From Oscillospiraceae bacterium (GTDB taxonomy: Bacteria > Bacillota > Clostridia > Oscillospirales > Ruminococcaceae), in NCBI GenBank assembly GCA_025757845.1, contig CP107211.1, forward strand, positions 1,860,001 through 1,924,000: a DNA stretch of 64,000 bases. The letters run 5' to 3'. The position numbers and the translations under genes were made by a program. Position 1 is the first letter of the stretch, and each line of letters begins with the position of its first letter. Under the pieces are notes generated by a model. It was given only the letters and a program-made list of their open reading frames with translations, did not search any database and was not told the DNA's origin. Shown here piece after piece: positions 17,520-26,636 of the stretch.

Positions 17520-18806
17520 TCAGTCCTCAAACAGGGGCTTCATCAGGGGCAGGAAGTCCAGCGTTGCAAAGTAGTCGCGGGGGGTCTCGGCGCGGCGGAT
17601 GAGCCGGTGGGAGCCGTCCTCGCACAGCAGCACTTCGGCGCTGCGCAGCTTGCCGTTGTAGTTGTAGCCCATGGCCGAGCCGTGGGCACCGGTGTCGTGG
17701 ATGTAGAGCACGTCCCCGATGTCGATCTTGGGCAGCATCCGGTCGATGGCAAACTTGTCGTTGTTCTCGCACAGGCCGCCCACCACGTCGTACATGTGGT
17801 CGCAGGGGGCGTCCTCCTTGCCCAGCACGGTGATGTGATGATAGGCCCCGTACATGGCCGGGCGCATCAGGTTGGCCGCGCAGGCGTCCAGACCGATGTA
17901 CTCCTTGTAGATGTGCTTTTCGTGGATGGCGGTTGCCACCAGTGCGCCGTAAGGCCCGGTGGTGAAGCGGCCCATCTCGGTAAAGATGGCCACGTCGCCC
18001 ATGCCGGCCGGCACCAGGATCTCCTCAAACTTCTTGCGCACGCCCTCGCCGATGGCCAGGATGTCGTTCTCGGTCTGCTCCGGGCGGTAGGGGATGCCCA
18101 CGCCGCCGGACAGGTTGATGTAGCCGATGTGGGCACCGGTGGCCTCGTGCACCCGCACCGCCAGCCGGAACAGGATGGCGGCCAGCTCCGGGTAATAGGC
18201 ATCCGAGATGGTGTTGGACGCCAGGAAGGCGTGGATGCCAAAGTGCTTGGCACCCTTGGCCATCAGCTTTTTGTAGCTGTCGATCATCTGCTCTTCGGTC
18301 ATGCCGTATTTGGCATCGCCGGGCTTGTCCATCACCTGGAAGCCCTCTTCGCTCTCGCCCAGGCTGAAGGTGCCGCCCGGATTGTAGCGGCAGAACACCG
18401 TCTCCGGCACACCGGCCACCCGGTCCAGGAAGTCCACCATGGTGGCGTCGTCCAGGTTGATGTAGGCACCCAGCTCATAGGCCTTTTGCATGTCCTCCAC
18501 GGGGGTCTGGTTGGAGGAGAACATGATGTCGCTGCCGGTAAAGCCGCACACCTCGCTGAGCATCAGCTCGGTCAGGGACGAGCAGTCCACGCCGCAGCCC
18601 TCTTCCTGCAGAATTTGCAGGATGACGGGGTTGGGCAGGGCCTTGACGGCAAAATACTCCTTGAAGCCCTTGTTCCAGCTGAACGCCTTGTTGATGCGGC
18701 GGGCATTTTCCCGGATGCCCTTTTCGTCGTAAACGTGGAAGGGCGTGGGCACATCCTGAATGATCTCCTGTGCCATGGCCTCGGTCAGGAACGGTTTCTT
18801 TTCCAT
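17520..18806 (-). CDS. lysA: Diaminopimelate decarboxylase
   Basis: A 428-residue fold III PLP enzyme that decarboxylates meso-diaminopimelate to lysine. Seen: YFAVKALPNP with the PLP lysine near residue 51, DCSSLTEL, HAFLASNT, NLSGGVGIPY, TEMGRF, and VGGLCENNDKFA with the substrate-site Cys-Glu. The start follows AGAGGGA. It lies behind the CapD-like gene on the same strand with a 67-base gap. Repeat A3' starts at its 3' end, and no classic T-run terminator is seen. Confidence 0.93.
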   Translation of the reverse strand: MEKKPFLTEAMAQEIIQDVPTPFHVYDEKGIRENARRINKAFSWNKGFKEYFAVKALPNPVILQILQEEGCGVDCSSLTELMLSEVCGFTGSDIMFSSNQTPVEDMQKAYELGAYINLDDATMVDFLDRVAGVPETVFCRYNPGGTFSLGESEEGFQVMDKPGDAKYGMTEEQMIDSYKKLMAKGAKHFGIHAFLASNTISDAYYPELAAILFRLAVRVHEATGAHIGYINLSGGVGIPYRPEQTENDILAIGEGVRKKFEEILVPAGMGDVAIFTEMGRFTTGPYGALVATAIHEKHIYKEYIGLDACAANLMRPAMYGAYHHITVLGKEDAPCDHMYDVVGGLCENNDKFAIDRMLPKIDIGDVLYIHDTGAHGSAMGYNYNGKLRSAEVLLCEDGSHRLIRRAETPRDYFATLDFLPLMKPLFED

Positions 18807-18873
18807 AGTTACATCCCTCTCATTTATTATGCACGCGGCCCATTGCCGCAGTTGCCAACTTGCTATCTTTCCC

Positions 18874-20775
18874 TTACAGCTTCAGGTTCTCGCGGGTGGG
18901 GGTAAAGGTGGGGATCATGGCGGCAAGCTGCTTCACCACGCCCTCGTCGTTGTGGGCGGCGGCGGCTTCCAGTGCCTGCAGCTGCTCGTAGAACTGCGCC
19001 AGGTCGATGGTGCGGGGGCTTGCCACAAAAATTTTGTTGTGCTGGGTGCGGCGCATCTTGTCCTGCTCCTCGTCCATCATCAGCTCTTCGTAGAGCTTCT
19101 CACCGGGGCGCAGGCCCACCACCTTGATCTCCATGTTCACGCCCGGCTCGTAGCCGTAGAAGCGGATGAGCTGCTTGGCAAGGTCCATGATCTTGACCGG
19201 CTCCCCCATGTCCAGCACATAGATGTTGCCGCTTTCGGCCAGGGCACCGGCCTGCAGCACCAGCTGGGCCGCCTCCGGGATGGTCATGAAGTAGCGCTCG
19301 ATGTTCTCATCGGTCAGGGTGACCGGGCCGCCCTTTTTGATCTGGGCTTCAAACAGCGGGATGACGCTGCCGTGGCTGCCCAGCACGTTGCCGAACCGCA
19401 CCGCCACGCACTTCATGTCGGTGTTGCCCGCAAAGGTCTGGATGAGCATCTCGCAGATGCGCTTGGTGCAGCCCATGACGCTGGTGGGGTTGACGGCCTT
19501 GTCGGTGGAAAGCTGCACGAACCGCTCCACCCCGTGCTCGCTGGCGCTCACCAGCAGGTTCTTGGTGCCCAGCACGTTGTTCTTGACCGCCTCGGCGGGG
19601 CTGACCTCCATCAGCGGCACATGCTTGTGGGCCGCCGCGTGGAACACCACCGTGGGGTGGTAGGTCTCAAACACCTCGTCCAGCCGCTTTTTGTCCCGGA
19701 TGGAGCCGATGAGCACGGTCACCGGGATATCGCGGCCATACTTCTGCTGCAGTTCCATCTGCAGCTCGTAGGCGCAGTTCTCGTAGATGTCAAAGATGAG
19801 CAGCTTTCCCGGGTGGAAGCGCATCACCTGCCGGCACAGCTCCGAGCCGATGGAGCCGCCGCCGCCCGTCACCAGCACCGTTTTGCCGGTGAGGTAGCCG
19901 GAGATCTTTTCCATGTCCAGCGTCACCTCGTCGCGGGACAAAAAGTCCGCCGGGTTCAGCTCCCGGAAAGCCCCCTGCTGGGGTGCACCGCTGCCCACCA
20001 GCTGGGGGTCACTGAGCAGCTGCACGGCACAATGGGTGCTCACGCACAGGTCGATGACATGGTTCAGGCGGCTGCCCTTCAGGGTGGGGATGGCAATGAT
20101 GATGGTGTGGATGCCGTAGCGCTTGCACAGCTCCGGGATCTGCTCCAGCGTGCCCTTGACCGGCACGCCGTGGATGGTCTGGTGGAGCTTGGCGGGGTCA
20201 TCGTCCACGGCCAGCACCGGGCGGCCGTACTGCTTGTTGGTCTTGCACACGTTGATGGCCCAGGCCCCGGCCTCGCCCGCGCCCACGATCATCACGGGGC
20301 GGTTGGGGTCGCGGCTGGCCGCGCCGCGCAGGCGCTCGCCCAGCGGGTGGTTCAAAAACAGCCGCCATGCCAGACGGCTGCCGCCCACCAGCAGCAGGAT
20401 GAGCACCGCCGCCATGCAGTTGGCCGAGTTGAACAGCACACCGTGGATGCACCGCCGGTTGACCACATACACGATGCCGGTGGGCACCGCCACCATGACC
20501 GCAAGGCGCAGCAGGTCCCGCTCGCCCGCGTACTTCCACAGCACCGAGTACAGCCCGCCCAGCAGGAAGCTGGCCACATACACAGCCACGATCCAGGGCA
20601 GGTTACGGTACAGGATGGCAAGGTTGTGGGGCCACCAGGCGGCTTCCACCGCACCGTCGGCCCGCAGCAGCAGCGCAAAATAAAAACTGAACGCCACGAT
20701 GGCGGCATCCAGTGCCGCCAGCACAGCGCGGCGCAGGTAGACCCGCGCTCTGGTCTCTTTGGGTTTCTCGTTCAC
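18874..20775 (-). CDS. CapD/WbpM-like nucleotide-sugar 4,6-dehydratase
   Basis: A 633-residue membrane-anchored enzyme. Four transmembrane helices occupy about residues 10-125. A CoA-binding-like segment follows (VMIVGAGEAG), then the catalytic SDR domain from about residue 290 (VLVTGGGGSIGSEL). In NPTSVMGCTKR the usual catalytic Tyr is Met, as is normal for the large FlaA1/WbpM group. It converts UDP-GlcNAc-type sugars to 4-keto-6-deoxy forms for capsule or wall polysaccharide. It has its own promoter; lysA follows, and the flippase gene lies upstream on the same strand beyond the repeats. Confidence 0.88.
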   Translation of the reverse strand: MNEKPKETRARVYLRRAVLAALDAAIVAFSFYFALLLRADGAVEAAWWPHNLAILYRNLPWIVAVYVASFLLGGLYSVLWKYAGERDLLRLAVMVAVPTGIVYVVNRRCIHGVLFNSANCMAAVLILLLVGGSRLAWRLFLNHPLGERLRGAASRDPNRPVMIVGAGEAGAWAINVCKTNKQYGRPVLAVDDDPAKLHQTIHGVPVKGTLEQIPELCKRYGIHTIIIAIPTLKGSRLNHVIDLCVSTHCAVQLLSDPQLVGSGAPQQGAFRELNPADFLSRDEVTLDMEKISGYLTGKTVLVTGGGGSIGSELCRQVMRFHPGKLLIFDIYENCAYELQMELQQKYGRDIPVTVLIGSIRDKKRLDEVFETYHPTVVFHAAAHKHVPLMEVSPAEAVKNNVLGTKNLLVSASEHGVERFVQLSTDKAVNPTSVMGCTKRICEMLIQTFAGNTDMKCVAVRFGNVLGSHGSVIPLFEAQIKKGGPVTLTDENIERYFMTIPEAAQLVLQAGALAESGNIYVLDMGEPVKIMDLAKQLIRFYGYEPGVNMEIKVVGLRPGEKLYEELMMDEEQDKMRRTQHNKIFVASPRTIDLAQFYEQLQALEAAAAHNDEGVVKQLAAMIPTFTPTRENLKL

Positions 20776-20861
20776 GAAAGGTTCCTCTTTTGTTCCGGGG
20801 AGCGGGCAGTGCCCGCCGCCATTTTACAGGCCGCGGCAGTCCCGGCGGCCTTATCCTATAT

Positions 20862-20890
20862 ATTATACACAGAATGCGGTGCTCTGTCCA
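20862..20890 (-). promoter_or_regulatory. Promoter of the CapD-like gene
   Basis: Minus strand: TGGACA (20890-20885), 17-base spacer, TATAAT (20867-20862). The leader is about 80 bases. Confidence 0.75.
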
Positions 20891-20922
20891 GAAATTTGTG
20901 GAGGAAACCCTCTCAGGTCTGC

Positions 20923-21067
20923 AGCCTCGCCCTCTCCGTCCGCTCACGTTGTTCGCGTCCACCTCTCCCAAAGGGAGAGGCCTTGGCAGTACGGCAAACG
21001 CTGCGATTTCGCCAGAGGCTCTCCCCTTTGGGGGAGCTGGCGCGTCAGCGCCTGAGAGGGCGAGCCT
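20923..21067 (+). repeat. Family B palindromic repeat, copy B3
   Basis: Ends GCCTCGCCCTCTCCGTC and CTGAGAGGGCGAGCC. Hairpins ACCTCTCCC/GGGAGAGG and GCTCTCCCC/GGGGGAGCT; centre CTTGGCAG. It joins repeat A4' through a linker with TTGGCCGCAGGCCAA. Confidence 0.82.
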
Positions 21068-21174
21068 GCTTCCCGTAAAAGCACCTATTCCCGCTGCGCA
21101 TTGGCCGCAGGCCAACAGCAGCAAATGCAGCTGCCCGGAACGGCCCCTCTCGGTGAGATGCAACTTCAGCGTCA

Positions 21175-21309
21175 GATGCAATTTACCGTAACGGCCCCTC
21201 CCGTGAAAATGCAGTTCAGAAACGCCCGCAGGCGTTTCTGAACTGCCAATATAAAAATTTTATTTCCGCTAAATATGCCCAGAGCAACGCGGAGGGCATT
21301 CTAAATCGT
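21175..21309 (-). repeat. Family A repeat, copy 4 (inverted), overlapping the flippase stop
   Basis: On the minus strand it begins ACGATTTAGAATGCCC; the TAG in this conserved start is the stop codon of the flippase gene. Hairpin 1 arms ATGCCC/GGGCAT, hairpin 2 identical to copy A2, tail CACGGGAGGGGCCGTTACGG. A second tail segment extends to about 21130. Confidence 0.88.
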
Positions 21310-22854
21310 CCCGCGCATCCTCGCCAGCTCCTCCCCCAGCCCCAGCGGCCATGCCGCCAGCAAAAACACCCCCGCCGTGGCACATCCGCCCGCGCCCAAT
21401 GCCGCCAGCCGGGGCCAGAACGCCCCCGCAAGGGGCAGCGCCAGCGCCTGCCGCAGCCCGGTGCCCGCCGCCGCGGCCAGTGCCCCGGCCAGCGCCGGAG
21501 CGCCCAGCCACCGCCGGAAGGCGTGGGGCATCCCGCTGGAGAGCAGCAGCCGCCCGGTGTTGGCCGTGCAGGTGTACAGGGTGGACAGCAGCATCACGGC
21601 CAGAAAGCCCCGCATGCCGTACCGGGGCAGCAGCACCGCCACCCCCGCCAGCCGCAGCACCGCGTCCCACACGCTGTAGCGGAAGGCGGCTTTCTGCTCC
21701 CCTACCCCCTTCATGGCACCGTCCACCATGCTTTCCAGATAGAGCAGCGGCAGCACCGGGGCCAGCACCTGCAAATAAAACCCCGCCTCGGCACTGCCGT
21801 ACAGCAGCCCCGCTGCATCCGGCCCCCAGCACCAGAACAGCGCCGCCGCCAGCGCCGAGAAGAACCCGGTGAGCCGCAGCATCCGGTCCAGCAGGGCGTT
21901 CAGGCGGGCGGTCTGGCCCAGCACATGGGCCTGGGTGATCTCCGGCATGAGCAGCACGGCCAGACTGCCCAGCAGCCCGAAGGGAAAGGTGAGCAGCGGC
22001 AGGGCCATGCCCTTGAGCACGCCGTATTGTTCCAGCGCCGCCGCCCGGCCCCCGGCCCCGGTCAGGTAGACGGCCAGGCAGGCGGGCACCAGCATGTTCT
22101 CTGCCGTGTGCAGCGCGCTGGCCAGCACCCGGCCGCCCTCCACCGGCCACAGGATGTCCCACAGGCGGCGGGAGGCCTCCGGGGGCGTTTGCGCCCGCTT
22201 CCCGCCGAAGCACCGCCGCACCTCGCCCCGGCAGAACAGGGCCATGAGGGTGCAGCTCACCGCCTCGCTCAGGGCGGTGGCCCCCAGCACCAGCGTGCAG
22301 CGCTCCCCGGCGTCCCGGCCCGGTGTGGCGTACAGGGCCGCCGCCACCGCCCCGATGCGCACCGTCTGCTCGGCCAGCTGGCTGGCCACGTTGGGGCCAA
22401 CCCGCCGCCGGGCCAGAAAGAACCCCCGCAGCACCGCCGACACGGCCATCCACGGCAGGCCCAGCGCCGACAGCCGCAGCGCGCCCGCCGCCCGCACATC
22501 CCCCAGCCACCATTTTGCCGCCAGCCCCGCAAGGCCCGCCTGTGCCGCCATGGCCAGCACCCCCAGCCCGGCCCCCAGCGCCAGCAGACGCCGCAGCATG
22601 CCCCGGGCCGACGCCGCGTCCCGGCTCAGCTCCTCGGTGAGCAGGCGGGTGGCCGCCACCGAGATGCCCGCCGTAGCCAGCGTGACGAACAGCCCGTACA
22701 CCGCCAGCACCAGCTGGTACAGGCCCATGCCCTCGCCGCCCAGCGCGTTGGCCAGCCCGATGCGCAGCCCCAGCCCCGCCAGACGCAGCACCACGTCCGA
22801 CCCGGTGAGCAGGGCCGCGTTCTTCCAGTAGTTTGGCCGGTATTTCTGCCCCAT
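21301..22854 (-). CDS. SpoVB/MurJ-superfamily polysaccharide flippase
   Basis: A 517-residue integral membrane protein with about 14 hydrophobic helices, of the MOP superfamily (polysaccharide or lipid II flippases, SpoVB-like). Seen: LLTGSDVVLRLAGLGLRIGLANALG at the start, typical of SpoVB/Wzx, and PLLTFPFGLLGSLAVLLMPEIT. It likely moves undecaprenyl-linked glycans across the membrane. The frame is open further upstream, but the ATG at 22854 follows GGGAGGGG. Its last codons and the stop come from repeat A4'. No sporulation genes are nearby. Confidence 0.85.
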   Translation of the reverse strand: MGQKYRPNYWKNAALLTGSDVVLRLAGLGLRIGLANALGGEGMGLYQLVLAVYGLFVTLATAGISVAATRLLTEELSRDAASARGMLRRLLALGAGLGVLAMAAQAGLAGLAAKWWLGDVRAAGALRLSALGLPWMAVSAVLRGFFLARRRVGPNVASQLAEQTVRIGAVAAALYATPGRDAGERCTLVLGATALSEAVSCTLMALFCRGEVRRCFGGKRAQTPPEASRRLWDILWPVEGGRVLASALHTAENMLVPACLAVYLTGAGGRAAALEQYGVLKGMALPLLTFPFGLLGSLAVLLMPEITQAHVLGQTARLNALLDRMLRLTGFFSALAAALFWCWGPDAAGLLYGSAEAGFYLQVLAPVLPLLYLESMVDGAMKGVGEQKAAFRYSVWDAVLRLAGVAVLLPRYGMRGFLAVMLLSTLYTCTANTGRLLLSSGMPHAFRRWLGAPALAGALAAAAGTGLRQALALPLAGAFWPRLAALGAGGCATAGVFLLAAWPLGLGEELARMRGTI

Positions 22855-22931
22855 GCGCACCCCTCCCGCCGGTTTTCTGCCCTGCTGCCAGCCTATGCGG
22901 CCCCGGCACAAAACATGAGCGGCGGCATGGG

Positions 22932-22960
22932 TTGTTTTGCCGCACTTTTTATGGTATAGT
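22932..22960 (+). promoter_or_regulatory. Promoter of the Mrp-family gene
   Basis: TTGTTT (22932-22937), 17-base spacer, TATAGT (22955-22960), divergent from the flippase gene. Confidence 0.7.
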
Positions 22961-23055
22961 TAACAGTGGTCAGGCAGGGCACGCCCCTGCCCGCATATTG
23001 AGCAAGGAGGAAGCGCACAGCCCGGGTCCTGCCCCTGCCGTGCGCGACAAAGAGA

Positions 23056-23889
23056 ATGAGCGAAGAATGCACCCATGACTGCTCCAATTGCAGTGCAGCC
23101 TGTTCTTCCCGCGATGCAGCGCCCCAGCACGACGCCCCCAACCCGCACAGCCGCGTCAAGAAGGTCATCGGCGTGGTGTCCGGCAAGGGCGGCGTGGGCA
23201 AGAGCATGACCAGCGCCCTGCTGGCCTGTGCCATGGCCCGCCGCGGCTACCACTGCGGCATCCTGGACGCCGACATCACCGGCCCGTCCATCCCCAAGCT
23301 GTTCGGCATCCATGGCCGCGCCATGGCCGACGAAAAGGGCTGCTGGCCCATCCAGAGCCGCATGGGCATTGACGTGATGAGCATCAACCTGCTGGTGGAA
23401 AACGAAGAGGACCCCGTGGTGTGGCGCGGCCCGGTCATTGCCGGGGCGGTCAAGCAGTTCTGGACCGACGTGGTCTGGAAGGACGTGGATTTCCTGTTCG
23501 TGGACATGCCCCCGGGCACCGGTGACGTGCCCCTGACCGTGTTCCAGAGCCTGCCCGTGGACGGCATCGTGGTGGTGGCAAGCCCCCAGGAGCTGGTGAG
23601 CATGATCGTGGCCAAGGCCGTGAACATGGCCGAGATGATGAAGGTGCCCATGCTGGGCATCGTGGAGAACATGAGCTACATCGTCTGCCCGGACTGCGGC
23701 AAGCACATCAACGTGTTCGGCAACAGCCATGTGGACGAGGTGGCGGCAAAGCACCATCTGCCCGTGCTGGCCAAGTGCCCCATCGACCCGAAGCTGGCCG
23801 AGCTGTCGGACGCCGGCATGATCGAGACTTACGGCGGCGAGTACCTGGAGGGTGCCGCCGACGCCTGCGAGAAGCTGCTGAAGAAGTAA
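23056..23889 (+). CDS. Mrp/NBP35-family Fe-S cluster carrier ATPase
   Basis: A 277-residue P-loop ATPase that binds and delivers Fe-S clusters in the cytoplasm. GKGGVGKS is the deviant Walker A; DADITGPSIPKLFG and VDMPPGTGDVPLT are family motifs; CPDCG near residue 215 is the bridging-cluster CxxC. The N-terminus has Cys5, Cys9, Cys12 and Cys16, an extra cluster-type motif like that of NBP35. The start is uncertain: AGGAGG lies about 45 bases before the ATG, and only AAAGAGA is adjacent. Repeat A5 follows the stop. Confidence 0.88.
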   Translation: MSEECTHDCSNCSAACSSRDAAPQHDAPNPHSRVKKVIGVVSGKGGVGKSMTSALLACAMARRGYHCGILDADITGPSIPKLFGIHGRAMADEKGCWPIQSRMGIDVMSINLLVENEEDPVVWRGPVIAGAVKQFWTDVVWKDVDFLFVDMPPGTGDVPLTVFQSLPVDGIVVVASPQELVSMIVAKAVNMAEMMKVPMLGIVENMSYIVCPDCGKHINVFGNSHVDEVAAKHHLPVLAKCPIDPKLAELSDAGMIETYGGEYLEGAADACEKLLKK

Positions 23890-23906
23890 CGGTTACGGCA
23901 AGGCTG

Positions 23907-24040
23907 ACGATTTGAAATGCCCTCCGCGTTGCTCTGGGCATCTTTAGCGGAAACATTATTTTGGATTTTGCAAATCCGGCAGGGCTGTGGCCCCGCCGGA
24001 TTTGCTTTTTCACGGGTGGGGTCGCAGAGGGGAGCAGCAT
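23907..24040 (+). repeat. Family A repeat, copy 5
   Basis: Begins about 18 bases after the Mrp stop. Hairpin 1 arms ATGCCC/GGGCAT. Hairpin 2: GCAAATCCGGCAGGGC (23970-23985), loop TGTG, complement 23990-24005 with one A-C mismatch. Tail TTTTTCACGGGTGGGGTCG. Confidence 0.85.
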
Positions 24041-24176
24041 CCATCCCCACCAAAAGACATTCTTTTGCCGCTTTAAAAAACAAGGTTCTGCACCGGTTTT
24101 TGGTTTTATTTTTCGTTTTGTGAAGCGGGTTCAACTTTTCGTTTGTTTTTTTGAAACATTTTCTGCTTTTTCGCTC

Positions 24177-25718
<1,542 letters not shown>

Positions 25719-25735
25719 GTCATACCGCGTCGTCC

Positions 25736-25769
25736 AAGAGCCGCGCCCGCAGGGGTGCGGCTCTTTTTT
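25736..25769 (+). terminator. gdhA terminator (first of two identical copies)
   Basis: AAGAGCCGC (25736-25744) / GCGGCTCTT (25757-25765) and a six-T run. The 38 bases 25737-25774 recur exactly at 26542-26579 after the GNAT gene. Confidence 0.92.
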
Positions 25770-25774
25770 GGTAT

Positions 25775-25803
25775 TTGACAAACCACGTTCCATCGTTTAT
25801 ACT
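25775..25803 (+). promoter_or_regulatory. Consensus promoter of the small protein/GNAT pair
   Basis: TTGACA (25775-25780), 17-base spacer, TATACT (25798-25803), starting directly after the repeated terminator segment. The expected start is near 25810, so the leader is very short. Confidence 0.85.
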
Positions 25804-25826
25804 AATGCTGACAGGAGGTGTGTCTT

Positions 25827-26009
25827 GTGAATTATACGGTTCCCTACAATGGCACGTTCTGCAGCCGGAAAAAGATCCAGAAGAAGCGCACGCCCTCCCG
25901 CGAAGCGCTGGAGATCCGGGACTACTGCCGTACACACACGTTCTCCGTGGAAGAAAAGGCCGACGGAGAGATCGTCGACCATGTGCACGAGGTCAACCGG
26001 AAATGCTGA
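25827..26009 (+). CDS. Small basic protein, possible antitoxin partner of the GNAT
   Basis: A 60-residue protein with a GTG start 8 bases after AGGAGG. It is basic in the first half (CSRKKIQKKRTPSREALE) and acidic/His-containing at the end (EEKADGEIVDHVHEVNRKC). It is not recognisably a ribbon-helix-helix protein like the TacA antitoxins. Its stop overlaps the start of the GNAT gene (ATGCTGA), so the two are translationally coupled. Function unknown; a role controlling the GNAT is inference from position. Confidence 0.7.
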   Translation: MNYTVPYNGTFCSRKKIQKKRTPSREALEIRDYCRTHTFSVEEKADGEIVDHVHEVNRKC

Positions 26010-26530
26010 ACGTCCGACCCTATACCCCTGCGCTTCAGAAGCTTGCAGCCAAGTTCGACTGCGGGAACTCCTACCTGAACCAGTTTCTGCGCAGTCCGGA
26101 TGCGCTGGACGCCGGGGTCGGCAAGACCTTTGTGTTTCTCACCGAAAATACCGAGAGCATCGTCGGTTACTACAATCTCAGCTGCGGCTCGCTGGACGAG
26201 ATCGAGGGTGATGTCCGCTACAAGATCGGCGGCACCATCCACATCGGTTATTTTGCCATTGACGAAAAATTCCAGCATCAGCTGCAGGCAACCACTCCCA
26301 ACGGCATCCACCTGTACTGGGGCGATGTCCTGTTGGAGGAATGCCTGAGCCGCATTGAAGCCATCCGCAGCCAGCAGGTGGGCGTGTCGTTCGTCACACT
26401 GGCCTCCTCCGAGGCAGGCGAACGCCTGTACCGCCACCACGACTTCGAGGACCTGGACGCCGACATCACGTTCAGCCCTTCTCACGGGGAAGATAAATGC
26501 ATCTGTCTCTATCTCCCGCTGGATTACTGA
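26003..26530 (+). CDS. GNAT acetyltransferase, TacT/AtaT-like
   Basis: A 175-residue GNAT. FDCGNSYLNQFLRSPD near the N-terminus, FVFLTENTESIVGYYNLSC and GYFAIDEKFQHQ match the pattern of TacT/AtaT-type toxins, which acetylate aminoacyl-tRNA. The pyrophosphate-binding loop is not canonical (the LYWGDVLLEECLSRIE region replaces the usual RGxGxG), so acetyl-CoA binding may differ. The C-terminal YRHHDFEDLDAD matches the common F-x-x-L end. The start overlaps the upstream small gene. An ordinary metabolite acetyltransferase is an alternative. Confidence 0.75.
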   Translation: MLNVRPYTPALQKLAAKFDCGNSYLNQFLRSPDALDAGVGKTFVFLTENTESIVGYYNLSCGSLDEIEGDVRYKIGGTIHIGYFAIDEKFQHQLQATTPNGIHLYWGDVLLEECLSRIEAIRSQQVGVSFVTLASSEAGERLYRHHDFEDLDADITFSPSHGEDKCICLYLPLDY

Positions 26531-26541
26531 CCCACACGACC

Positions 26542-26574
26542 AGAGCCGCGCCCGCAGGGGTGCGGCTCTTTTTT
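26542..26574 (+). terminator. Terminator after the GNAT gene (second identical copy)
   Basis: AGAGCCGC (26542-26549) / GCGGCTCT (26562-26569) and a T-run. It is identical over 38 bases to the gdhA terminator segment. Confidence 0.92.
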
Positions 26575-26636
26575 GGTATAACCCCGCCCCGCTCTGCCCA
26601 CACTGGCAGTATCTCATGGCAGAAAGGGAGCTTTGT

